From the NCBI RefSeq assembly GCF_000507185.2, contig NZ_AYTM02000002.1, forward strand, positions 2,007,501-2,071,500: a stretch of DNA of 64,000 bases. The letters are read 5' to 3'. A program made the position numbers and the translations under genes. The stretch comes from Pseudomonas syringae KCTC 12500. Its GTDB lineage: Bacteria; Pseudomonadota; Gammaproteobacteria; Pseudomonadales; Pseudomonadaceae. Shown one piece after another: positions 16,173 through 26,671 of this stretch (its first letter is position 1; each line of letters opens with the position of its first letter). Under the pieces are notes generated by a model. The model was given only the letters and a program-made list of their open reading frames with translations. It did not search any database and was not told the origin of the DNA.

Positions 16173-17489
16173 ATGAACATTCGGAAAACGCTTTTCCTGT
16201 CCGCAGGCGTGTCCGCCGCCCTTTTCAACCTGACTGTCCAGGCCGCCGAAACCGTGACCATCGCCACGGTGAACAACGGCGACATGATCCGCATGCAGCG
16301 CCTGTCGAAAACCTTTGAGCAGCAGCATCCCGACATCAAACTCAACTGGGTAGTGCTCGAAGAAAACGTCCTGCGTCAGCGCCTGACCACCGATATCGCC
16401 ACGCAGGGCGGCCAGTTCGACGTGTTGACCATCGGCACCTACGAGACCCCGCTATGGGGCGCCAAACAGTGGCTGGAGCCAGTCACCGGCCTTGCGCCGG
16501 ACTACGATCTGGAGGATATCTTTCCTTCGGTGCGCCAAGGCTTGTCAGTCAAGGACACGCTCTATGCCCTGCCCTTTTACGGCGAAAGCACCATTACTTA
16601 TTACCGCACCGATTTGTTCAAGCAGGCTGGCTTGAGCATGCCCGAACACCCGACCTGGACGCAGCTGGGCGAATTCGCCGCGAAGCTGCATCAGCCCGAC
16701 AAGGGCGTTTACGGCATGTGCCTGCGCGGCAAGGCCGGTTGGGGTGAAAACATCGCTTTGCTCAGCACCATGGCCAATGCATTCGGCGCGCGCTGGTTCG
16801 ACGAGCAATGGAAACCGCAATTGACCAGCCCGGAATGGAGCAAGGCTGCGAATTTCTACGTCAACACCCTGAAAAACTATGGCCCGCCGGGCGTGTCGAG
16901 CAACGGTTTCAACGAAACCCTCGCGCTGTTCAACAGCGGCAAATGCGCGGTGTGGGTGGATGCCAGCGTGGCCGGCTCGTTCACCACCGACAAGGCGCAG
17001 AGCAAGGTTGTCGACAGCGTCGGCTTTGCACCTGCGCCGGTTGAAGTGACTGACAAGGGCTCGTCATGGCTTTACGCCTGGTCGCTGGCGATACCGACCA
17101 CCTCCAAGCACAAGGATGCGGCCAAGGCGTTCATCACCTGGGCGACGTCCAAGGCGTATATCCAGCTGGTCGCCGAGACAGACGGCATCAGCAACGTACC
17201 ACCTGGCACCCGCACCTCCACCTACAGCGAGGCTTACCTGAAAGCTGCGCCGTTCGCCAAGGTCACGCTGCAGATGATGCAACACGCCGACCCGGCGCAC
17301 CCGTCGGCCAAACCCGTGCCCTACGTTGGTATCCAGTACGTGACCATTCCGGAGTTTCAGGCCATTGGTACCTCGGTCGGCAAGCTGTTTTCTGCTGCGG
17401 TGACCGGGCAAACCACCACTGAACAGGCGCTCACAGCCGCGCAGGCGGTGACCGAACGCGAGATGAAACGTTCCGGCTACCCGAAGTAG
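16173..17489 (+). CDS. Sugar/polyol ABC transporter substrate-binding protein (MtlE/SmoE-like)
   Basis: 438 residues from the ATG followed by a signal peptide (FLSAGVSAALFNLTVQA-AE). It is an extracellular solute-binding protein family 1 member, with FDVLTIGTYETPLWG, ALPFYGESTITYYRTDLF and FITWATSKAYIQLV as in the mannitol/sorbitol-binding MtlE/SmoE group. It should deliver a polyol from the periplasm to an ABC importer. The usual permease (mtlF, mtlG) and ATPase (mtlK) genes do not follow: a dehydrogenase starts only 39 bp later. Confidence 0.85.
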   Translation: MNIRKTLFLSAGVSAALFNLTVQAAETVTIATVNNGDMIRMQRLSKTFEQQHPDIKLNWVVLEENVLRQRLTTDIATQGGQFDVLTIGTYETPLWGAKQWLEPVTGLAPDYDLEDIFPSVRQGLSVKDTLYALPFYGESTITYYRTDLFKQAGLSMPEHPTWTQLGEFAAKLHQPDKGVYGMCLRGKAGWGENIALLSTMANAFGARWFDEQWKPQLTSPEWSKAANFYVNTLKNYGPPGVSSNGFNETLALFNSGKCAVWVDASVAGSFTTDKAQSKVVDSVGFAPAPVEVTDKGSSWLYAWSLAIPTTSKHKDAAKAFITWATSKAYIQLVAETDGISNVPPGTRTSTYSEAYLKAAPFAKVTLQMMQHADPAHPSAKPVPYVGIQYVTIPEFQAIGTSVGKLFSAAVTGQTTTEQALTAAQAVTEREMKRSGYPK

Positions 17490-17528
17490 AGCGCCAGCCC
17501 TCAACTGTATTGAACGGACGATGAACCC

Positions 17529-18302
17529 ATGAAACGACTTGAAGGTAAAAGCGCGCTGATCACCGGATCGGCGCGAGGCATCGGCCGGGCGTTTGCGCAG
17601 GCGTACATTCACGAAGGCGCTCGTGTGGCGATTGCCGATATCGACCTGCAACGCGCACAGGCGACAGCGACAGAACTGGGACCCAACGCTTATGCGGTGC
17701 GGATGGACGTCACGGATCAGTCGTCCATCGATCAGGCCATCGCCGCAGTGGTCGCCCAGGTCGGCAAGCTGGATATCCTGATCAACAACGCCGCGCTGTT
17801 CGACCTGGCGCCGATCGTCGACATCACCCGCGACAGCTACGAGCGGCTGTTTTCGATCAATGTCGGCGGCACGCTGTTCACCTTGCAGGCAGCAGCCAGG
17901 CAAATGATCGCCCAAGGGCACGGCGGCAAGATCATCAACATGGCCAGCCAGGCCGGGCGCCGGGGCGAGGCGCTGGTGGCGGTGTATTGCGCGACCAAGG
18001 CTGCGGTGATCAGCCTGACCCAATCGGCCGGGCTGGACCTCATCAGGCACGGCATCAATGTCAACGCCATCGCGCCGGGTGTGGTCGATGGCGAACACTG
18101 GGACGGCGTCGATGCGCTGTTCGCCCGCCACGAAAACCGGCCGTTGGGCGAGAAGAAAAAGCTGGTAGGCGAGCAAGTGCCTTTCGGGCGCATGGGCACA
18201 GCGGACGATTTGACCGGCATGGCCATTTTCCTGGCTTCAGCGGACAGCGAATACGTGGTCGCCCAGACCTATAACGTCGACGGTGGCAACTGGATGAGTT
18301 GA
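17529..18302 (+). CDS. Short-chain dehydrogenase, sorbitol/polyol dehydrogenase type
   Basis: 257 residues. NAD(P)-binding TGSARGIGRAFAQAY, the NNAALF segment and the catalytic triad MASQAGRRGEALVAVYCATK (Ser, Tyr, Lys) define a classical SDR. Overall it resembles the L-iditol/D-sorbitol 2-dehydrogenase SmoS, which oxidises sorbitol to fructose or galactitol to tagatose. The length is the normal one. It follows the binding protein, which suggests the substrate is a polyol. Confidence 0.85.
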   Translation: MKRLEGKSALITGSARGIGRAFAQAYIHEGARVAIADIDLQRAQATATELGPNAYAVRMDVTDQSSIDQAIAAVVAQVGKLDILINNAALFDLAPIVDITRDSYERLFSINVGGTLFTLQAAARQMIAQGHGGKIINMASQAGRRGEALVAVYCATKAAVISLTQSAGLDLIRHGINVNAIAPGVVDGEHWDGVDALFARHENRPLGEKKKLVGEQVPFGRMGTADDLTGMAIFLASADSEYVVAQTYNVDGGNWMS

Positions 18303-18432
18303 CGTGCGACGGCGGTAAAGATGAGCCGAACCGCGCAAAAAAGCCTGCAACTGCTTCCATTGCCGAAGCGATTGGCTAAGATGCGCGGACCGTCTGCTGC
18401 CTGAGGCGGCTCATTGATGTACAGGAGTACGA

Positions 18433-19257
18433 ATGTCCACTGAAGAGGAGATCGCCATTTCCGGCGGTACACCTATGATCCCTGATCAGCGCCGGGAGCT
18501 GATGCTGCGTCAGTTACGCAAGCATCAGGTGCTCAGCGTGCATCAGTTGATGGAGATGTTCGATTGCTCGCACATGACCATCCGCCGCGACATCGCCCTG
18601 CTGGAGCAGGAAGGTCGTGCCTACTCGGTCACCGGAGGCGTGCGCATCGCCAGCCAGGTCCACAGCGAACCCAGCCACCAGTCCAAGGCGGTGGTGGAGT
18701 TGCCGCACAAGCAGGGCATGGCGCGGCTCGCAGCGGGGTTGTTGCACCCGGACATGACGATCTATCTGGACGCAGGCACCAGCACACTCGAAATCGTCCC
18801 GCACATCATCGCGCTGTCGGGCATGACCGTGGTCACCAATGATTTCGGCGTGGTCAACGCGTTGGCCGATGCTGCGCATGTGGATGTGATTCACACCGGA
18901 GGGCTGCTCGATCATCCGAACCGCTCCAGCGTTGGCGGCCTGGCAGCGGCAACCTTGCGCCAGCTGGCGACCGATGTGGCCTTCATGTCTACCAGCTCGT
19001 GGGACCTGCAACGCGGCACCACCACACCGTCGGCGCTGAAGGTCGAGGTCAAGCAGGCCGCCATGCAATCCGCCTCGCAAACCGTGCTGATCGCCACCAG
19101 CTCCAAATACGGCACCTTCGGCATGTACAAGGTCGCCGGGCTCGAACAGTTCGATACCATCATCACCGACGCGGCCCTGGCCGAAGCGGCTGCCGACGGG
19201 ATTCGCAAGCAGCGTATCGAGTTGCTGCTGGCGCCAGTGGGCGGCCGTTCGAAGTAG
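18433..19257 (+). CDS. DeoR-family transcriptional regulator
   Basis: 274 residues. N-terminal DeoR helix-turn-helix (VLSVHQLMEMFDCSHMTIRR) followed by the sugar-phosphate sensor domain with YLDAGTSTLEIV and the ATSSKYGTFGMYKVA segment. Such proteins repress sugar catabolic genes and respond to phosphorylated intermediates. ACAGGAG 8 nt upstream supports this start, although the helix-turn-helix part begins nearer the ATG at 18475. It follows the polyol dehydrogenase and ends at a bidirectional terminator. Confidence 0.85.
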   Translation: MSTEEEIAISGGTPMIPDQRRELMLRQLRKHQVLSVHQLMEMFDCSHMTIRRDIALLEQEGRAYSVTGGVRIASQVHSEPSHQSKAVVELPHKQGMARLAAGLLHPDMTIYLDAGTSTLEIVPHIIALSGMTVVTNDFGVVNALADAAHVDVIHTGGLLDHPNRSSVGGLAAATLRQLATDVAFMSTSSWDLQRGTTTPSALKVEVKQAAMQSASQTVLIATSSKYGTFGMYKVAGLEQFDTIITDAALAEAAADGIRKQRIELLLAPVGGRSK

Positions 19258-19301
19258 GTTGCCTCAAGGCTGGCTGATACCAGAGGCAAATAGCGGGCAT
19301 A

Positions 19302-19331
19302 AAAAAACCCGGTCTGGCGACCGGGTTTTTT
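19302..19331. terminator. Bidirectional rho-independent terminator
   Basis: AAAAAACCCGGTC-TGGC-GACCGGGTTTTTT is a perfect stem with A-run and T-run, serving the DeoR gene on plus and typA on minus. Confidence 0.92.
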
Positions 19332-19355
19332 GTGTCTAGCCGACTAACCGATTAC

Positions 19356-21176
19356 TCAGTTGCCCGACTTCTTGGCAGCACGAGTACGCTCGCTTTCGCC
19401 AAGGATTTTCTTACGCAGGCGGATCGACTTTGGAGTCACTTCGCAGAGTTCGTCTTCTTGTACGAATTCCAGCGCTTGTTCCAGAGTGAAACGGATAGGC
19501 GGAACCAGAGCGATGGTTTCGTCTTTACCGGAAGCACGCATGTTGTCGAGCTTCTTACCTTTGGTTGGGTTTACACCCAGGTCGTTGTCGCGGCTGTTGA
19601 TGCCGACGATCTGACCTTCGTACACGTCTTCGCCATGACCCAGGAACAGCTTGCCACGGGCTTGCAGTGTTTCCAGGGAGTAGGTCAGCGCCTTGCCGGT
19701 AGCAACCGAAACCAGAACGCCGTTCTGACGGCCGGACATGTCGCCAGACTTCATCACGTCGTAACGGTCGAAGATGCTGGTCAGGATGCCTGCGCCGGAA
19801 GTCAGGGTCAGGAACTCGTTACGGAAACCGATCAGGCCACGTGCCGGGATGTTGTACTCAAGGCGCACACGGCCCTTGCCATCCGGAACCATGTTGGTCA
19901 GGTCGCCTTTACGGTTACCCATTTGCTCCATGATCGCGCCCTGCGCTTCTTCAGGCAGGTCGATGGTGACGTTTTCGTACGGTTCGTGCTTGACGCCGTC
20001 AACCATGCGGATGATCACTTCAGGACGACCAACACCCATTTCGAAGCCTTCGCGACGCATGGTTTCGATCAGTACCGAGAGGTGCAGCTCACCACGGCCG
20101 GAGACCTTGAACTTGTCGGCGGTGTCGCCTTCTTCAACGCGCAGAGCAACGTTGTAGAGCAGTTCCTTGTCCAGACGCTCCTTGATGTTACGGCTGGTGA
20201 CGAACTTGCCTTCCTTACCGCAGAACGGCGAATCGTTAACCTGGAAGGTCATCGAAACGGTAGGTTCGTCGACGGTCAGCGGCTTCATCGCTTCGACGTT
20301 CAGTGGGTCGCACAAAGTGTCGGAGATGAACAGCTGGTCGAAGCCGCTGATGCAGACGATGTCGCCGGCAGCTGCTTCTTCAACGTCGATGCGGTGCAGA
20401 CCGTGGTGACCCATCAGTTTCAGGATACGGCCGTTACGCTTCTTGCCGTTGACGTCGATGGCAACCACCGGGGTGTTCGGCTTGACGCGACCACGAGCGA
20501 TACGGCCAACACCGATGACGCCCAGGAAGCTGTTGTAGTCCAGTGCGGAAATCTGCATCTGGAACGGACCGTCACGGTCAACCTTTGGTGCAGGGACGTG
20601 ATCGACAATCGCCTGGTACAGCGGGGTCATGTCTTCAGCCATGTCGGTGTGTTCCAGACCGGCAATGCCGTTCAGGGCCGAGGCGTAGACGACTTTGAAG
20701 TCCAGCTGCTCTTCGGTGGCACCCAGGTTGTCGAACAGGTCGAAGATCTGGTCCAGAACCCAGTCCGGACGCGCGCCTGGACGGTCAACCTTGTTGATGA
20801 CCACGATTGGACGCAGGCCGGCTTCGAAAGCCTTCTTGGTCACGAAACGGGTTTGCGGCATAGGGCCGTCCTGGGCATCGACCAGCAGCAGTACGGAGTC
20901 GACCATCGACATCACGCGCTCTACTTCACCACCGAAGTCGGCGTGGCCCGGGGTGTCCACGATGTTGATGTGGTAGCCATTCCAGTTGATCGCGGTGTTC
21001 TTCGCGAGAATGGTAATACCGCGCTCTTTTTCCTGGTCGTTGGAGTCCATCACGCGCTCATCGTTGAGCTCGCCGCGCTCCAGAGTGCCGGATTGACGCA
21101 GGAGTTTGTCTACCAGGGTGGTCTTACCATGGTCAACGTGAGCAATGATGGCGATGTTACGTAGATTTTCGATCAC
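19356..21176 (-). CDS. typA: Translational GTPase TypA/BipA
   Basis: 606 residues, the normal length. GTPase motifs: AHVDHGKTT (G1), [15 protein letters not shown] (G3) and [12 protein letters not shown] (G4), followed by EF-G-like domains and the TypA C-terminal region ([20 protein letters not shown]). It binds ribosomes and acts in 50S assembly and stress or cold adaptation. A single gene, 142 bp downstream of thiI on the same strand. Confidence 0.97.
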   Translation of the reverse strand: MIENLRNIAIIAHVDHGKTTLVDKLLRQSGTLERGELNDERVMDSNDQEKERGITILAKNTAINWNGYHINIVDTPGHADFGGEVERVMSMVDSVLLLVDAQDGPMPQTRFVTKKAFEAGLRPIVVINKVDRPGARPDWVLDQIFDLFDNLGATEEQLDFKVVYASALNGIAGLEHTDMAEDMTPLYQAIVDHVPAPKVDRDGPFQMQISALDYNSFLGVIGVGRIARGRVKPNTPVVAIDVNGKKRNGRILKLMGHHGLHRIDVEEAAAGDIVCISGFDQLFISDTLCDPLNVEAMKPLTVDEPTVSMTFQVNDSPFCGKEGKFVTSRNIKERLDKELLYNVALRVEEGDTADKFKVSGRGELHLSVLIETMRREGFEMGVGRPEVIIRMVDGVKHEPYENVTIDLPEEAQGAIMEQMGNRKGDLTNMVPDGKGRVRLEYNIPARGLIGFRNEFLTLTSGAGILTSIFDRYDVMKSGDMSGRQNGVLVSVATGKALTYSLETLQARGKLFLGHGEDVYEGQIVGINSRDNDLGVNPTKGKKLDNMRASGKDETIALVPPIRFTLEQALEFVQEDELCEVTPKSIRLRKKILGESERTRAAKKSGN

Positions 21177-21318
21177 TTGTGTATCTCGATCAGAGGATTC
21201 GGTCTGCTGACTGGTTAAGGACAGCGATTACTATTTTGAGTCGGCAAAAGCCGTAACGGCATGACGACAGGTGTCGGGGGGCCGGTGACGCAAGCCACAG
21301 GCAAACAGCCCCGGGCAC

Positions 21319-22773
21319 TTAGCTCGGTCGATATACGCGCACATTGGCATGTCCCTCACTGAGCAAATGGTGGGCATGCAGGCGACTCATGACGCCTTTG
21401 TCGCAATACAGCAGGTACTGGCGCGTGTCATCCAGTGCCTTGAAACGGCTGTTCAATGCGTAGAACGGCAACGTCTGTATCTCCACGCCAGGGACTTGCA
21501 GCGGCTGGTCTTCCTGGGCATCCGGGTGACGGATGTCGAGGATCACCTGACCGGCCAGCGCCTGGCTGACTTCTTCTATATCGACATTGCGGCTCAGATC
21601 GTCGATAACCCGATCGATCGAAACCAGCTTCGCGCGTTCGAGCGCCTGCTCGAGAATCGCCATGTCGAACTGTTTTTCTTCGTACTCAACGCGATTTCGC
21701 TTGGCGTTGGTCTTTGGGTTGACCGAAATCACCCCGCAATACTCAGGCATGTGCCGGGCAAAATCAGCGGTGCCGATTTCAGTCGCCAGGTCCACGATGT
21801 CCTGCTTATGGGTGGCAACCAGCGGCCGCAGGACCAGCTTGTCGGTCGCCGCGTCAATCAGCGACAGGTTGGGTAGCGTCTGGCTGGCAACCTGTGAAAT
21901 CGCTTCGCCGGTGACCAGCACATCGATTTCAAGACGATCAGCCACGGCAGATGCAGCGCGTAACATCATACGCTTCAAAACTACACCCATATGACTGTTA
22001 TCGACTTTCTGCAGAATTTCTCCGAGAACTTCCTCGAACGGTACGCTGACGAACAGCACGCGCTGTGAACTGCCGTACTTCTTCCAGATGAAGTGCGCGA
22101 CTTCCATCACGCCCAGCTCATGGGCTCGTCCGCCCAGATTGAAGAAGCAGAAGTGCGCCATCAGGCCGCGGCGCATGATCTGGTAGGCCGCAACGGTCGA
22201 ATCGAACCCGCCGGACATCAATACCAGGGTCTGCTCCAGCGCGCCCAGCGGGTAACCGCCCATGCCCTGATGTTGGTCATGAACCACAAACAACCGTTGG
22301 TCGCGAATTTCCATGCGCACGACCAGATCGGGCTTTTTCAGCTCGATTCCGGCGGCGCCGCACTGCATGCGCAGCTTGCTGCCGACGTATTTCTCGACGT
22401 CCATAGAATTGAAGTCGTGTCGGCCGGCGCGCTTGCAACGCACTGAAAACATCTTGCCAGGCAACAGATCGGCGTAGTGCAGTTTGCACTTGGCAACCAC
22501 GTCATCCAGATCGCCCAGCGGGTACTCGGCGACCTGCAGAAAGTTGGCGATGCCCGGCATGCAGCTCAGCCGTTCCCTGATGCCCTGCAGCACTTTGGGG
22601 TCGGTCAGGCGGGTTTCGACCTCAAGGTTGTCCCATACGCCACCCACGACAATGTCCGCGTCCAGTTCACGGAGCACGGTACGAATGTTCTTGCCCAGTT
22701 GCCGGATGAACTTCTTGCGCACCGGCGGGCTTTTAATGGTGATTTCTGGGAAAACTTTAACGATTAGTTTCAT
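21319..22773 (-). CDS. thiI: tRNA 4-thiouridine synthase / thiamine sulfurtransferase
   Basis: 484 residues from the ATG at [15 protein letters not shown]; the open frame upstream lacks homology. Order: N-terminal ferredoxin-like and THUMP domain, PP-loop [13 protein letters not shown], and a C-terminal rhodanese domain with the sulfur-carrying Cys in [10 protein letters not shown]. It makes s4U8 in tRNA and supplies sulfur for the thiamine thiazole. Divergent from glnA. Confidence 0.96.
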   Translation of the reverse strand: MKLIVKVFPEITIKSPPVRKKFIRQLGKNIRTVLRELDADIVVGGVWDNLEVETRLTDPKVLQGIRERLSCMPGIANFLQVAEYPLGDLDDVVAKCKLHYADLLPGKMFSVRCKRAGRHDFNSMDVEKYVGSKLRMQCGAAGIELKKPDLVVRMEIRDQRLFVVHDQHQGMGGYPLGALEQTLVLMSGGFDSTVAAYQIMRRGLMAHFCFFNLGGRAHELGVMEVAHFIWKKYGSSQRVLFVSVPFEEVLGEILQKVDNSHMGVVLKRMMLRAASAVADRLEIDVLVTGEAISQVASQTLPNLSLIDAATDKLVLRPLVATHKQDIVDLATEIGTADFARHMPEYCGVISVNPKTNAKRNRVEYEEKQFDMAILEQALERAKLVSIDRVIDDLSRNVDIEEVSQALAGQVILDIRHPDAQEDQPLQVPGVEIQTLPFYALNSRFKALDDTRQYLLYCDKGVMSRLHAHHLLSEGHANVRVYRPS

Positions 22774-22901
22774 GGAAACGGAGCGTGAGGTGCCGACCAA
22801 AAAAGGGGGGCGCGGATTATAGCGGAAATTGCTCAAGGTTTAACCAGTTATCGTACACGCAATCAACGACGCACCAAAAAGAGTCGTCGCACCAAATTGT
22901 A

Positions 22902-22916
22902 GCGCCATAAAGGTGC
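22902..22916 (+). promoter_or_regulatory. NtrC-type enhancer site upstream of glnA
   Basis: GCGCC-ATAAA-GGTGC matches the NtrC dyad GCACC-N5-GGTGC with one change, about 80 bp before the sigma54 promoter. Extra half-sites GCACCA (22871, 22889) and TGGTGC (22931) surround it. Confidence 0.6.
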
Positions 22917-22988
22917 GTGTTTTTCCCGTGTGGTGCGTTTTCGCCCCCTGAAAACCTGCGTTTGAGGCAAAAAACCCAACACGGGGCA

Positions 22989-23005
22989 CTGGCATGCAAA
23001 TTGCT
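22989..23005 (+). promoter_or_regulatory. Sigma54 promoter of glnA
   Basis: CTGGCATGCAAATTGCT fits TGGCACGN4TTGCW with correct GG-N10-GC spacing, 105 bp before the glnA ATG. Confidence 0.75.
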
Positions 23006-23109
23006 CCCTTGTGAGGCAGGTTGCCTTGGCAGAGTATCTGCGCCGGCATCACCCAAATTCAAGGGACCATAACTCTATCAAGTCGGTCTCTAGCCACCCG
23101 GAGGACACC

Positions 23110-24516
23110 ATGTCGAAGTCGGTTCAACTCATCAAAGATCATGACGTTAAATGGATTGATCTGCGCTTCACAGACACCAAGGGCAAGCAGCAGCACGTCA
23201 CCATGCCTGCGCGCGATGCACTGGAAGACGACTTCTTCGAAGTCGGCAAAATGTTCGACGGTTCCTCCATCGCTGGCTGGAAAGGCATCGAAGCGTCCGA
23301 CATGATTCTCCTGCCGGATGACGAAACCGCCCTGCTCGACCCGTTCACCGAAGAGCCGACCCTGGTTCTGGTGTGCGACGTGATCGAACCTTCGACCATG
23401 CAAGGCTACGACCGCGACCCGCGCGCCATTGCCCACCGTGCCGAGGAATACCTGAAGTCGACCGGTATCGGCGATACCGTATTCGTAGGTCCGGAGCCAG
23501 AGTTCTTCATCTTCGACGAAGTGAAGTTCAAGTCCGACATCTCCGGTTCCATGTTCAAGATCTTCTCCGAACAGGCCTCCTGGATGACCGACGGCGACGT
23601 CGATGGCGGCAACAAGGGCCACCGTCCGGGCGTCAAAGGTGGTTACTTCCCGCTGCCACCAGTCGACCACGACCACGAAATCCGTACCGCAATGTGCAAC
23701 GCTCTGGAAGAAATGGGCCAGACCGTTGAAGTTCACCACCACGAAGTGGCGACTGCCGGCCAGAACGAAATCGGCGTGAAATTCAACACGCTGGTCAAGA
23801 AGGCTGACGAAGTTCAGACCCTCAAGTACTGCGTACACAACGTTGCCGACGCTTACGGCCGTACCGCTACTTTCATGCCCAAGCCACTGTACGGTGACAA
23901 CGGCTCGGGTATGCACGTACACATGTCCATCTCCAAGGATGGCAAGAACACCTTCGCAGGCGAAGGCTATGCCGGTCTGTCCGATACCGCCCTGTACTTC
24001 ATCGGCGGCATCATCAAGCACGGCAAGGCTCTGAACGGCTTCACCAACCCGTCGACCAACTCCTACAAGCGTCTGGTCCCAGGTTTCGAAGCACCGGTCA
24101 TGCTGGCCTACTCGGCGCGTAACCGCTCCGCATCGATCCGTATTCCTTACGTCAACAGCCCACGCGGCCGTCGTATCGAAGCACGCTTCCCGGATCCGGC
24201 AGCCAACCCGTACCTGGCATTCGCTGCTCTGTTGATGGCTGGCCTGGACGGTATCCAGAACAAGATCCACCCTGGCGACGCAGCTGACAAAAACCTGTAT
24301 GACCTGCCGCCTGAAGAGGCCAAAGAGATCCCACAAGTTTGCGGCAGCCTGAAAGAAGCCCTGGAAGAACTGGACAAGGGCCGCGCGTTCCTGACCAAGG
24401 GCGGCGTCTTCAGCGACGACTTCATCGATGCCTACATCGAGTTGAAAAGCGAAGAAGAAATCAAGGTTCGCACCTTCGTACACCCACTGGAATACGAGCT
24501 GTACTACAGCTGCTGA
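23110..24516 (+). CDS. glnA: Glutamine synthetase type I
   Basis: 468 residues from the ATG preceded by CGGAGGAC. Motifs: FDGSSIAGW (substrate latch), VGPEPEFF (metal), [16 protein letters not shown] (ATP/glutamate) and the adenylylation loop NLYDLPPEE with the modified Tyr. It condenses ammonia and glutamate in the cytoplasm. The sigma54 promoter, NtrC sites and nearby ntrBC indicate nitrogen control. Followed by a strong terminator. Confidence 0.98.
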   Translation: MSKSVQLIKDHDVKWIDLRFTDTKGKQQHVTMPARDALEDDFFEVGKMFDGSSIAGWKGIEASDMILLPDDETALLDPFTEEPTLVLVCDVIEPSTMQGYDRDPRAIAHRAEEYLKSTGIGDTVFVGPEPEFFIFDEVKFKSDISGSMFKIFSEQASWMTDGDVDGGNKGHRPGVKGGYFPLPPVDHDHEIRTAMCNALEEMGQTVEVHHHEVATAGQNEIGVKFNTLVKKADEVQTLKYCVHNVADAYGRTATFMPKPLYGDNGSGMHVHMSISKDGKNTFAGEGYAGLSDTALYFIGGIIKHGKALNGFTNPSTNSYKRLVPGFEAPVMLAYSARNRSASIRIPYVNSPRGRRIEARFPDPAANPYLAFAALLMAGLDGIQNKIHPGDAADKNLYDLPPEEAKEIPQVCGSLKEALEELDKGRAFLTKGGVFSDDFIDAYIELKSEEEIKVRTFVHPLEYELYYSC

Positions 24517-24548
24517 TCCAGCAACGCCAGCATTGTTGGCGTTACAGG

Positions 24549-24575
24549 AGACCTCCTTCGGGAGGTCTTTTTTTT
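24549..24575 (+). terminator. Rho-independent terminator of glnA
   Basis: AGACCTCC-TTCG-GGAGGTCT perfect stem followed by seven or more Ts. Confidence 0.93.
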
Positions 24576-24680
24576 GCCCGGATTTTACCGCGTGAACTTT
24601 TGTTCACCCTGCAACACTGGCTCTGCCCGGTCGCCTGGAGTTAAATCTGCACCTCCCAACCGAACCGAGATGGAACTGCC

Positions 24681-25238
24681 ATGCGCCTTATTCTGGCCAC
24701 TTCCCTGCTGACGATGACGTTCATGTCTACCTGTTTCGCCTTCACTGCCGAGCAGAAGCCTTCTGCACTTGAACCTCTGCTGCAAGCGATCAGCGAGCGC
24801 CTGACCATCGCCGATCAAGTTGCCCTGAGCAAGTGGGACAGCGGCAAGGCCGTCGAGGACCCGCCGCGCGAGCTGCAAGTGATCAGTGCCGCCCAGGCCC
24901 GTGCTGCCGAGTTCAAGCTCAACCCCGATGACGTTCAACGCCTGTTCCGCGCCCAGATCGAAGCCAATAAACAGGTGCAGAACGCCCTGCTCGCCCAGTG
25001 GCACGCGGCAGGTAAGGCGCCCGACACGGTCAGGCTCAGCCTGGTCGATGACATCCGTCCGAAACTGGATCGCCTGCAGACCCAGTTGCTCCAGGCCTAC
25101 GCGGACTTCCAGCCACTGCGCAAGGCGGAAACCTGCCAGATGCAACTGGATGCGGCGCTGAAGCGTTATCAGACCGACCCGATTCACGATCAGGCGCTGG
25201 TACTGGCCACAGCCGACCTTTGCCCTGCGAAACTCTGA
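24681..25238 (+). CDS. Secreted gamma-class chorismate mutase
   Basis: 185 residues with an N-terminal signal peptide (SLLTMTFMSTCFAF). The all-helical AroQ fold is suggested by ISERLTIADQVALSKW, the catalytic-type Arg/Lys/Glu pattern around RLFRAQIEANKQVQ and a C-terminal Cys pair (ETCQMQL, ADLCPA). Periplasmic chorismate mutases convert chorismate to prephenate outside the cytoplasm; their purpose in pseudomonads is unsettled. It lies between glnA and the DUF4124 genes. Confidence 0.85.
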   Translation: MRLILATSLLTMTFMSTCFAFTAEQKPSALEPLLQAISERLTIADQVALSKWDSGKAVEDPPRELQVISAAQARAAEFKLNPDDVQRLFRAQIEANKQVQNALLAQWHAAGKAPDTVRLSLVDDIRPKLDRLQTQLLQAYADFQPLRKAETCQMQLDAALKRYQTDPIHDQALVLATADLCPAKL

Positions 25239-25315
25239 CACATCAGGCGGATAGCGCAGCATAGGGCGATGTGTTCTATGCTGACGGCCAATCTTGCCCC
25301 GCTGTCGAGAGTCTC

Positions 25316-25852
25316 ATGCGTCAAAGTCTGATTTGCCTGCTGCTGTTGATCAGCCTGCCCGCGCTGGCGCAGATCTATAAGTACACCGATGCGAACGGTA
25401 ACACCGCGTTCAGCAACCAGCCGCCCAACGGGGCCAAGACCGAAGTGGTCGAGTTGCCGCCACTCAACAGCATCGAAACGCAGACGCCTTCAAGACCGGT
25501 CGTCAACAGTGCGCCGCAGCCGGCCCCTGCGGCGCCACAATCGCAGCCACAAACGACCTACGACGTGCTGGAACTGAAAGACCTGCCCACCGACGAAGCG
25601 TTACGCGCCAACAATGGCACGTTCATCATCGGTGTGAAGATCCAGCCACGCCTGCAACCGACTCACAGCCTGCAATTGCTGCTGGACGGCAACCTGTACG
25701 GGCAGCCCTCCAACCTGCCGCGCTTTCAGGTGGTCAACGTAGATCGCGGTGAACACAGTTTCGCGGTAGTCGTGAAAGACGGCGAGCGGATCATTCAGCA
25801 GAGTGAAACCATCACCCTGACCGTACAGCGCGTACACCTCGGCAAGCCATGA
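25316..25852 (+). CDS. DUF4124-domain exported protein 1
   Basis: 178 residues. Signal peptide (ICLLLLISLPALA-QI), then the DUF4124 start IYKYTDANGNTAFSNQPP, a Pro/Gln-rich linker and a C-terminal beta domain (GNLYGQP, VDRGEHSFAVVVKD). Function unknown; a periplasmic structural role has been suggested for the family. Its stop overlaps the start of a second, paralogous gene (ATGA). Confidence 0.82.
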   Translation: MRQSLICLLLLISLPALAQIYKYTDANGNTAFSNQPPNGAKTEVVELPPLNSIETQTPSRPVVNSAPQPAPAAPQSQPQTTYDVLELKDLPTDEALRANNGTFIIGVKIQPRLQPTHSLQLLLDGNLYGQPSNLPRFQVVNVDRGEHSFAVVVKDGERIIQQSETITLTVQRVHLGKP

Positions 25853-26481
25853 GCAGATACACGATGCGCGGTCTGCTGACCTGCCTGTTGCTGCTCTTGA
25901 CGCTGCCCGCAGTGGCCGACGTCTACACCTATATCGACGCGCAGGGTAATCGGGTGTTTACCGACCAGCCGCGCAAGAACGCTACTCGCGTCGACATCGC
26001 GCCCAGCAACAACATGACCGGCACACCGCCGACCCGCACCTTGAAGGCCCACCCTGCCAAACCTGCAGTACAACCGATGTTTCATTACCAGTTGCTGAGA
26101 ATTCTGGTGCCCGAACCGGACGCTACCCTGGTCAATCCCAGTGGCGACCTGATCGTTACCGTCACCAGCGAACCGGTGTTACAGGCGGGGCACAGCTACC
26201 GGCTGCTGCTGGATGGCGTTGCCGTGGGCCAGGCCGGCCGCAGTCCGGTGTTTCCGTTGAGCAATGTGGATCGCGGCACGCATCAACTGTCGGTAGAAAT
26301 TTTCGACGAGCTCGGCCGTGTTCTGGAAAAAACCCCGAACCAGCCGTTTCACGTACAGCGCATTTCCCTGGCGCAAAAGCGCGCGACTCATCCCTGCAAG
26401 GAGGATGACTACGGCGCGCGTCCGGAGTGTCCGCTCAAGGACAAGCCGGAACCAAAAAGCAGCATCCTGCCCTTCTTCTGA
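25849..26481 (+). CDS. DUF4124-domain exported protein 2
   Basis: 210 residues with signal peptide (LLLLLTLPAVA-DV) and DUF4124 start VYTYIDAQGNRVFTDQP. The C-terminal domain repeats the pattern of its neighbour (YRLLLDGVAVGQ, NVDRGTHQLSVEI). The C-terminus is basic with two Cys. Translationally coupled to the first copy and upstream of ntrB, the usual Pseudomonas order. No function assigned. Confidence 0.82.
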   Translation: MSRYTMRGLLTCLLLLLTLPAVADVYTYIDAQGNRVFTDQPRKNATRVDIAPSNNMTGTPPTRTLKAHPAKPAVQPMFHYQLLRILVPEPDATLVNPSGDLIVTVTSEPVLQAGHSYRLLLDGVAVGQAGRSPVFPLSNVDRGTHQLSVEIFDELGRVLEKTPNQPFHVQRISLAQKRATHPCKEDDYGARPECPLKDKPEPKSSILPFF

Positions 26482-26671
26482 TCTCGCCAAATCGCCAGCA
26501 CCTTTTTGGTGCGCTCAATGTCTGCCTGCGCAACAATACAGCCCAATCTGGTTCAGGAAGCCTGGCCGGGTAGCGCCGTGTGCGGGCACTCTCTACAAAA
26601 ACGGCCCGATTTTGCAGATAAAGCGCTTCTTTTCGGAGCCTTGGTTTGTTTTTTGCAACTTCACTGACATA

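Larger units (their letters stand above)
22774..23109. other. Divergent thiI–glnA promoter region
   Basis: 336 bp without a gene. It contains several GCACC/GGTGC half-sites (22871, 22889, 22902-22916, 22931) and a sigma54 promoter (22989-23005) for glnA. Confidence 0.7.

Noticed and set aside
19332..21164. 610-residue frame on the plus strand opposite typA
   Set aside because: Exact antisense of a well-conserved gene with strong codon bias; composition artefact, no start signals.
23059..24483. 474-residue frame opposite glnA
   Set aside because: Antisense shadow of glnA without any domain similarity.
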